From contig JASHSS010000007.1 of assembly GCA_030038565.1 (NCBI GenBank), positions 1 to 33,597 on the forward strand: DNA of 33,597 nt, in the 5' to 3' direction. The notes below the pieces were generated by a model. It was not told where the DNA came from and did not search any database. It saw only the letters and a list, made by a program, of their open reading frames with translations. Positions 28,042 to 33,597 of the stretch are shown here, piece by piece. The stretch's first letter is position 1, and each line of letters begins with the position of its first letter. The translations under genes and the position numbers were made by a program. The DNA comes from Bryobacteraceae bacterium (lineage in GTDB: Bacteria > Acidobacteriota > Terriglobia > Bryobacterales > Bryobacteraceae).

Positions 28042-28205
28042 GGGAAATCACCGCCTTCCTGGGCGCGGCAATGCGGGGGCCATCCCGCGCCTGCCCTCAA
28101 TATAGGACTCGACAGCCTGGAATTCAAGGGCGAAATGGCGCCGATTGGATCCCGTGGCTCGTTCCCTGAAAGCGTGGGAAAACCGCCTCCGCGCTATACT
28201 GCGGT

Positions 28206-28652
28206 GTGCCGAGACTCTGCGGGGTGACCCGCGTGGACCGCGTGGTGGTGAACAAAGGCCGCCGCGAACTGCTGCTGCTGGCGGGCGCGAACGTGCTGCG
28301 CACCTATCGCGTCGCCCTGGGTTCCGACCCCTTGGGGCACAAGCTGTGCGAGGGCGACGGACGGACCCCCGAAGGCCGCTACGCGATTGACCGGCGCAAT
28401 CCGCAGAGCGCCTATCACCTCGCCCTGCGCATTTCGTATCCCAACCAGGCCGATCGCCAACGGGCTGAGGAACTGGGCCTTGACCCCGGCGGCGACATCA
28501 TGATCCATGGCCTGCCGAACGGCGTGGATGCCGGCCAACGAGGCCATCCCCAGCGCGATTGGACCCGCGGGTGCATCGCCGTAACCAATGCCGAGATCGA
28601 AGAGATCTGGAATCTGGTGGCCGAGGGAACCCCGGTGGAGATCAACCCCTAG
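28206..28652 (+). CDS. L,D-transpeptidase family protein (YkuD domain)
   Basis: A 148-residue protein consisting almost entirely of the YkuD catalytic domain: VDRVVVNKGRRELLLL at the start, GDGRTPEGRYAID in the middle, MIHGLPNG with the conserved histidine, and DWTRGCIAVTNAEIEEIW with the catalytic cysteine. These enzymes form 3-3 crosslinks or attach proteins to peptidoglycan. The start is uncertain: GTG 28206 is the first start in the frame; GTG 28233 also has a G-rich stretch upstream. Neither gives a signal peptide, although the substrate is outside the cytoplasm. A TATACT box lies at 28195-28200 without a clear -35. A REP-like element begins at its stop codon. Confidence 0.85.
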   Translation: MPRLCGVTRVDRVVVNKGRRELLLLAGANVLRTYRVALGSDPLGHKLCEGDGRTPEGRYAIDRRNPQSAYHLALRISYPNQADRQRAEELGLDPGGDIMIHGLPNGVDAGQRGHPQRDWTRGCIAVTNAEIEEIWNLVAEGTPVEINP

Positions 28653-28735
28653 GTCTTCGATCGCGTGATTTAGTTCTTCCGCTTGGTCGGGCATGCCTTC
28701 AGCCTGCCCTGGAGAGGCTGAAGGCCTGTCCCACC
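28649..28735 (+). repeat. REP-like element, copy B
   Basis: It starts within the L,D-transpeptidase stop codon with the same CTAGGTCTTCGA leader as copy A. The hairpin is longer: GGTCGGGCATGCCTTCAGCC (28685-28704), an 11-nt loop, and GGCTGAAGGCCTGTCCCACC (28716-28735), with two mismatches and one G-T pair in 20. The inner 10 bp are perfect. The remaining gap to 28865 shows nothing. Confidence 0.7.
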
Positions 28736-28865
28736 AATGCCTCACGCATCATGGTGTGACAGGCGCGTCTTCAGGGCAGCGAATCATGCGGTCGGGGACC
28801 TAGCCTAGACGCCGGTCGAGGCCCGCCGGCCGCCGCGCCGCCCTCCCCGTCGCACTCCTCCCGAT

Positions 28866-28895
28866 TTGACCCGCAAGGGACCGATTCGATACACT
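28866..28895 (+). promoter_or_regulatory. promoter of the BNR-propeller operon
   Basis: TTGACC at 28866 and TACACT at 28890 are 18 nt apart, a good housekeeping-type promoter. The first gene starts at 28923. The sequence CGATACACTT around the -10 is also seen before the relic cytochrome at 20784. Confidence 0.5.
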
Positions 28896-28922
28896 TCGAG
28901 CGATTCCCTCAGGAGGATGGCC

Positions 28923-31900
28923 GTGTTGAATTGTCTTGGTAAGACGCTGGTTCCCTTGGTGTCCGCCGCGCTGGCGTTGACCCCGCTTTCCGCACAACGC
29001 CGGGGCGGAGGCGGCGCCGCCGTGCCCCAGGACCTGGAGTTCCGCTTCATGGGTCCCGCCGTGGGGAACCGCATCGCCTCCGCCACCGGTGTGCCCGGCG
29101 ACCCCCACACTTATTACGCCGGCGCGGCCTCGGGCGGCGTGTGGAAATCCACCGATGGCGGCGCCCACTTTGCGCCCGTGTTCGACAGCCAGCCCGTCCA
29201 GGCCATCGGCGCCATTACGGTGGCCTCCTCCGATCCCAAAACCGTCTGGGTGGGCACGGGCGAGGCTTGGGCCATCCGCGACAGCGACATGATGGGCGAC
29301 GGGGTCTACAAATCCACCGATGCCGGCCAGACCTGGAGCCACATGGGACTCGAAGAAACCGGCCGCATCGCCCGCATCCTCATCCATCCCACCAATCCCG
29401 ATATCGTTTATGTGTGCGCCGCCGGCCGGCTCACCGGACCACAGCAGGAGCGCGGCGTCTACAAGACCACCGACGGCGGCAAGACGTGGCAGCGTTCGCT
29501 CTTCGTCAGCCCCAACGCCGGCTGCTCCGGCCTCACCATGGATGCCCACGATCCCAACACCCTGTTCGCCGGCGCCTGGGAAGTGGTCATGCACACCTAC
29601 GCCATGCTCAGCGGCGGACCGGGCAGCGGCGTCTACGTCACCCACGATGGCGGCGCCACCTGGAACAAAATCGAAGGCCACGGCATGCCCAAGCCACCCG
29701 TGGGCAAGGTGGATGTGGCCGTTGCGCCGGGCGATTCCAAGCGCGTCTACGCGCTCATTCAGACCGCCGACCAGGGCTCCATCTGGCGCTCCGACGATGG
29801 CGGCGTCAACTGGACCAACGGAAGCTGGCAGCGAGCCCTCATCGGCCGCGCCGGCTACTACATTCACCTGGCCGTGTCTCCCTCCAACCCCGACGAGGTG
29901 CTGGTGGCCAACAGCAGTTTCTGGCTCTCCACCGATGGCGGCAAATCCTTCCGCACCGTGCCCTGGGGCGGCGACACCCACGATATCTGGATGGACCCCA
30001 CCGACGGCAAGCGCATCATCGTCACCCACGACGGCGGCATGTACGTCACCAACGACCACGGCAGCACTTCCATCCGCGTCACCCTACCCATTGGGCAGAT
30101 GTACCACGTGGCCGTGGATAACGACGTGCCGTACAAAATTTACGGCAACATGCAGGACGACGGCACTATGCGCGGCCTTTCCACCACCCAGGAAGCCGGC
30201 CCCAACGTGCCCGGCCAGAACGGCGGCGGTCGCGGTGGTTTTGGCGGAGGCGGCTTTGGCGGGCGCGGTGGTTTCGGCGGCGTCGGCCCCTGGGAGCACA
30301 ACCTGGGCGGATGCGAATCGGGCTTCACCCTCCCCGATGTGACCGACACCAACATCGTGTGGGCCTCCTGCTACGGCAACGAAGTTACGCGCTACGACGA
30401 CCGCACCAAGGTAGCTCGCTCCGTCAGCCCGTGGCTGCACACGCTCGATTCTCCGCCCGATAAGCCCAAGTACCGCTGCCACTGGACCGCGCCTCTGGCC
30501 ATCGACCCGTTCGACCATAACGTGGTCTATTACGGCTGCCAGATGGTCCTGCGGACCTCCAACGGCGGCGTGAGCTGGGTCGAGTTGAGCCCCGATCTTT
30601 CCACTAAGGATCCCAGCCGCATCATTTCTTCCGGCGGCATCGTGGGCGATAACCTCGGCCAGTTCTACGGCGAGGTGGTCTTCTCGATCGCCCCGTCGGA
30701 AGTGCAGAAAGGCCTCATCTGGGCCGGCACCAACGATGGTAAGGTGTGGTACACCTCCGACGCCGGCAAAACCTGGAATGACGTCACCAAAAACATCGCC
30801 GGCCTTCCCGCCTGGGGCACGGTCTCCAAGATCGAGCCATCCCATTTCGATCCCGCCACAGCTTACATCTGCGTCGATTTCCACCTGATGGACAACCGCG
30901 ATCCGTTCATCTACAAGACCAGCGATTTCGGCAAGACGTGGAAGAAGATCACCGGCAACCTGCCCACCGGGCCGCTGGCTTACGCGCGGGTGATCGCCGA
31001 GAATCCCAATAAGAAAGGCATGCTCTTCGTCGGCACCGGAAACCAGTTGTATTACTCCATGGATGACGGCGCCACTTACCAGCCGCTCGAGCGCGGCTTG
31101 CCGCATGCGCCGGTTTCCTGGATCGTGGTGCAGAAGCAAGCCCATGACCTGGTAGTCTCCACTTACGGCCGCGGCTTTTACATCATGGAAGATATTTCGC
31201 CGCTGGAACAGGGCGCCATGGAATCCACCGCCACCGCCGCCGTGCAATTAGTCGCGCCGCGCCCGGCTTACCGCTTGATCCGCGGCGGCAACGCCTTGTT
31301 GAGCTTTGTGGCCCGGGGGGCGCCCGGCGGGCCCGCCGAAGTCGAGATCCACGACAGCGCCGGAACCCTGGTCCGAAAGCTTGGTCCACTCACCGCCCAC
31401 GCCGGCCTGAATCGCTTCACCTGGGATATGCATTATGAGCCGCCGCGCCTGGTGGCCCTTCGCACCACTCCGCCCGAGGACCCGCACATCTGGGAAGAGC
31501 CGCGCTTCCAGAATACCGATACCCGTCCGATTACCCATTGGGGCCTCCAGCAGGCCGAGATCGGCCCCATCGCCGCTCCCGGCAGATACAGCGTAAGTCT
31601 TACCGTCGGCGGCCAGACTTATACCCAACCGCTCGAAGTGCGGCGCAATCCCGACAGCCACGGCACCGAATCGGAGCTGCAATCTTCCGTCCGCCTCCAG
31701 CTCAAGGTGCGCGACGACATCACCTCGGTTTCCGATATGACCAATCAGATCGAGTGGATGCGCAAACAGCTCGAAGATCAGCAGAAGACCGTCACGGGTC
31801 GCGCGGAGTTGATCAAGTTAATGGACACCATCGACACCCGCCTGAAGGACGTCGAGTACCGCTTGATTACCCGCGCCGACGCGCTCAGCGACGATAAGTA

Positions 31901-32192
31901 CTTCCAGGAGTCGTATAACCTGTACCAGAATTTCATCTGGTTGAACGGTGAAATCGGCACCGGAGCCGGAGATGTGGCCGGATCGGGCGATTGGGGACAG
32001 ACCGAAACCGCCATCGGCTTGGTGCTCGACCTGGAGCGCCAGTTAGCCGCGGTCAAGACACAGTATAAGAATGTTATGGACAAGGACGTCCCGGCTTACA
32101 ATGCCCAGATTAAGAACGCCGGGGTGAAGCCTCTCGAAACCACCGGCGCCCCGCTGCCTCCGGCCCGCACGGGCGGCCGCGGCGGGCAGTAA
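28923..32192 (+). CDS. exported BNR/Asp-box (VPS10/sortilin-like) beta-propeller protein
   Basis: A 1089-residue protein. GTG 28923 is chosen since AGGAGG abuts the ATG at 28917 but lies six bases before the GTG; it opens a signal peptide (LNCLGKTLVPLVSAALALTP). At least ten Asp-box turns are visible across the first 750 residues: STDGGAHF, STDAGQTW, TTDGGKTW, THDGGATW, SDDGGVNW, STDGGKSF, TSDAGKTW, TSDFGKTW. This is the sialidase/xyloglucanase-like propeller, usually annotated as glycosyl hydrolase, but no catalytic residues can be assigned. A Gly/Arg/Phe insert (GGFGGGGFGGRGGFGG) lies near residue 440-460. The last 300 residues are a beta-sandwich plus a helical part conserved in this family, ending TGGRGGQ. 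Its stop codon abuts the start of the CBM9-like gene. Confidence 0.88.
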   Translation: MLNCLGKTLVPLVSAALALTPLSAQRRGGGGAAVPQDLEFRFMGPAVGNRIASATGVPGDPHTYYAGAASGGVWKSTDGGAHFAPVFDSQPVQAIGAITVASSDPKTVWVGTGEAWAIRDSDMMGDGVYKSTDAGQTWSHMGLEETGRIARILIHPTNPDIVYVCAAGRLTGPQQERGVYKTTDGGKTWQRSLFVSPNAGCSGLTMDAHDPNTLFAGAWEVVMHTYAMLSGGPGSGVYVTHDGGATWNKIEGHGMPKPPVGKVDVAVAPGDSKRVYALIQTADQGSIWRSDDGGVNWTNGSWQRALIGRAGYYIHLAVSPSNPDEVLVANSSFWLSTDGGKSFRTVPWGGDTHDIWMDPTDGKRIIVTHDGGMYVTNDHGSTSIRVTLPIGQMYHVAVDNDVPYKIYGNMQDDGTMRGLSTTQEAGPNVPGQNGGGRGGFGGGGFGGRGGFGGVGPWEHNLGGCESGFTLPDVTDTNIVWASCYGNEVTRYDDRTKVARSVSPWLHTLDSPPDKPKYRCHWTAPLAIDPFDHNVVYYGCQMVLRTSNGGVSWVELSPDLSTKDPSRIISSGGIVGDNLGQFYGEVVFSIAPSEVQKGLIWAGTNDGKVWYTSDAGKTWNDVTKNIAGLPAWGTVSKIEPSHFDPATAYICVDFHLMDNRDPFIYKTSDFGKTWKKITGNLPTGPLAYARVIAENPNKKGMLFVGTGNQLYYSMDDGATYQPLERGLPHAPVSWIVVQKQAHDLVVSTYGRGFYIMEDISPLEQGAMESTATAAVQLVAPRPAYRLIRGGNALLSFVARGAPGGPAEVEIHDSAGTLVRKLGPLTAHAGLNRFTWDMHYEPPRLVALRTTPPEDPHIWEEPRFQNTDTRPITHWGLQQAEIGPIAAPGRYSVSLTVGGQTYTQPLEVRRNPDSHGTESELQSSVRLQLKVRDDITSVSDMTNQIEWMRKQLEDQQKTVTGRAELIKLMDTIDTRLKDVEYRLITRADALSDDKYFQESYNLYQNFIWLNGEIGTGAGDVAGSGDWGQTETAIGLVLDLERQLAAVKTQYKNVMDKDVPAYNAQIKNAGVKPLETTGAPLPPARTGGRGGQ

Positions 32193-33020
32193 GTGGCTTC
32201 GCCAGCCGCCATCCAGCCGGCTCGCTACACCTGCTATCGGGCCGCGGGCCCCATCCAGATCGATGGCCGGCTGGATGAGCCTTCCTGGCGCCTCGCCCCT
32301 AAGTCGCCGCCGTTCGTGGACATCGTCACCGGGGAGCCGGCCTGGTTCGACACGCGCGTGGCGCTGGTGTGGGACGAGCGCCATCTCTACTTCGGCTTCT
32401 GGATCGAGGAAACCGATGTCTGGGGCACGCTCACCCGGCGCGATTCCAAGATCTGGGAAGAGAACGATGTGGAAGTGTTCATCGCCGCCCGGGACGCCTA
32501 CTACGAATTCGAAATAAACGCGCGCAACACGGTGTACGAAGTCTTCTGGATCTGGAAGGACATTCTCAAGCCAGGCTCGCCCTATTTCGGGCGGCCCGAG
32601 TTCGATCCCGCCACCGGGCGCACCATGGTCCTCGATGGCGTCGGCGGCCACGTCCATGAGCGCGGCGAGCGCTGGGGCTTCCTGGATTGGGATTTCCCCG
32701 GCATGCGCAGCGCCGTCCACGTGGATGGCGTGCTGAATAGCCGCGCCAACACCGACCGCGGCTGGACTGTCGAGCTGGCCTTCCCGTGGGCCGGACTGGC
32801 GGACCTGGCCGACGGCCGCGCGCTGCCGCCCAAAGACGGGGACGTGTGGCGCATCGATTGTTCGCGCTTCGAAAAAATCGGACGCCATCGCGAGTCCCTG
32901 GACCCCTCGGCCGGCTGGACCTGGAACCGCCACGGCTACTACGATTCGCACATCCCCGAGGTGTTCCCCTACGTGACCTTCTCGGAAGCCATCGTGGGCA
33001 GCCAGGCCGTTCATGACTAG
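32193..33020 (+). CDS. carbohydrate-binding family 9-like protein
   Basis: A 275-residue protein starting with GTG immediately after the TAA of the propeller gene, so translation is probably coupled. The CBM9-like (DOMON-related) fold is indicated by IQIDGRLDEPSWRLAPKSPP, TRVALVWDERHLYFGFWIEE, EENDVEVFIAARDAYYEFEI, and WTVELAFPWAGLADL, with a C-terminal RIDCSRFE. Family 9 modules bind the ends of sugar chains in xylan-degrading enzymes; many stand-alone homologues in soil bacteria are of unknown role. No signal peptide is seen, which is odd next to an exported partner. It overlaps the next gene by eight bases (ATGACTAG). Confidence 0.85.
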   Translation: MASPAAIQPARYTCYRAAGPIQIDGRLDEPSWRLAPKSPPFVDIVTGEPAWFDTRVALVWDERHLYFGFWIEETDVWGTLTRRDSKIWEENDVEVFIAARDAYYEFEINARNTVYEVFWIWKDILKPGSPYFGRPEFDPATGRTMVLDGVGGHVHERGERWGFLDWDFPGMRSAVHVDGVLNSRANTDRGWTVELAFPWAGLADLADGRALPPKDGDVWRIDCSRFEKIGRHRESLDPSAGWTWNRHGYYDSHIPEVFPYVTFSEAIVGSQAVHD

Positions 33021-33553
33021 CGCCCGAGTTTGTGTAGTAACCATCGCGCTGAGCCTGGCGTGTTGCGCCCGGCGGATGGCCGACGGCAAACAATGGACGA
33101 CTTCCAATCTGAACGTCAAGACGGCCGAGTCCTACTGCTACGAAGAAAAGGAACCGAATTGCCGCCGGTATGGCCGTTTGTACACGTGGGAGGCGGCCGG
33201 GCGGGCATGTCAATCGTTGGGAGATGGATGGCGCTTACCGACGGAAGCCGAAATGGCGCCAGTTGGCGAAGCACTACGGTGGGGTCCATGAGGATTCGGG
33301 TGACGGCGGTAAGTCGGCCTACAGGGCGCTCTTGATCGGAGGCAACTCGGGATTCAATGCCGTGCTCGGTGGCGGCCGCTCCCAGGATGGCCAGTACGCC
33401 CGGCTGGAAGCCCACGGATTTTACTGGACGGCAACGGAAGACGATCCCGGCAGCGCCTGGTTCTACAACTTCGGTCACGGCGGGCTATCGCTTTATCGTC
33501 AGAGCGGCGGCGAGAAGCAGAGAGCATTTTCGGTTCGGTGTGTCAGGGAATGA
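33013..33553 (+). pseudogene. FISUMP-domain (Fib_succ_major) lipoprotein-like gene with a frameshift
   Basis: Two overlapping ORFs belong together. The first (33013-33291) has a signal MTSARVCVVTIALSLACCAR, possibly a lipoprotein signal, then MADGKQWTTSNLN and ACQSLGDGWRLPTEAE. The second (in the 33170-33553 frame) continues WRQLAKHYGGVHEDSGDGG, FNAVLGGGRS, FYWTATEDDPGSAWFYNFGH and FSVRCVRE. The join is at AAA 33251-33253: removing one A gives LPTEAEWRQLAKHYGGV, the normal family sequence. The domain occurs in cell-surface proteins of unknown exact role. As given the gene encodes a truncated product, so it is a fresh pseudogene, a sequencing error, or a programmed shift. It is the third gene of the propeller operon. 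Confidence 0.82.
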
Positions 33554-33576
33554 CGGTTGCCAGGCGCAGCGCCGGC

Positions 33577-33597
33577 TTAGCCCAGCGCCTCCTCCAG
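33577..33597 (-). CDS. possible C-terminal end of a gene entering from the right edge
   Basis: On the minus strand the last 18 bases read LEEALG followed by TAA at 33579-33577. This looks like a natural protein end converging on the FISUMP gene, but six codons are too few for identification. Confidence 0.25.
   Translation of the reverse strand: MEEALG

Noticed and set aside
28800-31247. Two long minus-strand ORFs (419 and 387 residues)
   Set aside because: Antisense of the BNR propeller gene; Gly/Ala/Val/His-rich and without recognisable motifs.
32043-33119. 358-residue minus-strand ORF
   Set aside because: Antisense of the CBM9-like gene and propeller 3' end.

Overview
The window looks like a chromosomal segment from a soil Acidobacteriota, most likely of the Bryobacterales / 'Candidatus Solibacter' type. 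This is inferred from gene content and style, not from a marker gene: high GC, many secreted enzymes with Sec or Tat signals, a BNR/'VPS10-like' propeller protein, a CadC-like winged-helix/TPR regulator, a PQQ dehydrogenase fused to cytochrome c, remnants of CRTAC1 (ASPIC/UnbV) and CxxCH cytochrome genes, and Gly/Arg-rich inserts in exported proteins. No rRNA, tRNA, CRISPR array, phage or intact IS element was seen.

Layout. 1-371 (-): 3' part of an OsmC-family gene cut by the window edge. 775-1998 (-): Tat-exported enolase-superfamily sugar-acid dehydratase. 2406-3840 (+): beta-carbonic anhydrase overlapping a DJ-1/PfpI isonitrile-hydratase-like gene. 4041-5421 (-): zinc alcohol dehydrogenase preceded by a small zinc-ribbon protein. 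5735-8209 (-): large exported protein with two exactly spaced 220-residue repeats and a GH18-like barrel. 8487-13973 (+): CehA/McbA-type PHP metallohydrolase, PQQ dehydrogenase-cytochrome c, exported HpcH/HpaI aldolase. 14236-17691 (+): GH54 alpha-L-arabinofuranosidase with a lamin-tail domain split by a repeat array. 17770-20334 (-): ThuA-like protein then Gfo/Idh/MocA oxidoreductase. 20400-21021 (+): two decayed gene pieces. 21157-21756 (+): periplasmic coiled-coil protein. 21785-23728 (-) and 23972-25228 (+): divergent CadC-like regulator and vanadium-dependent haloperoxidase. 25301-28041 (-): methyltransferase with an ERTAWA coiled coil, a LolA-like exported protein and a small protein. 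28206-28652 (+): L,D-transpeptidase. 28923-33553 (+): BNR propeller protein, CBM9-like protein and a frameshifted FISUMP-domain protein in a tight operon.

How it fits together. Much of the window (GH54, GH18-like, CBM9-like, BNR propeller, ThuA, Gfo/Idh, sugar-acid dehydratase, PQQ dehydrogenase, exported aldolase) fits extracytoplasmic attack on plant or microbial polysaccharide and oxidation of released sugars. The genes are not one operon and no TonB/SusCD transporter is present, so this is a functional theme rather than a demonstrated locus. I found no clearly new defence or mobile system. The best leads are the two multidomain exported proteins, a REP-like hairpin repeat that starts inside two stop codons, and the decayed and frameshifted genes.
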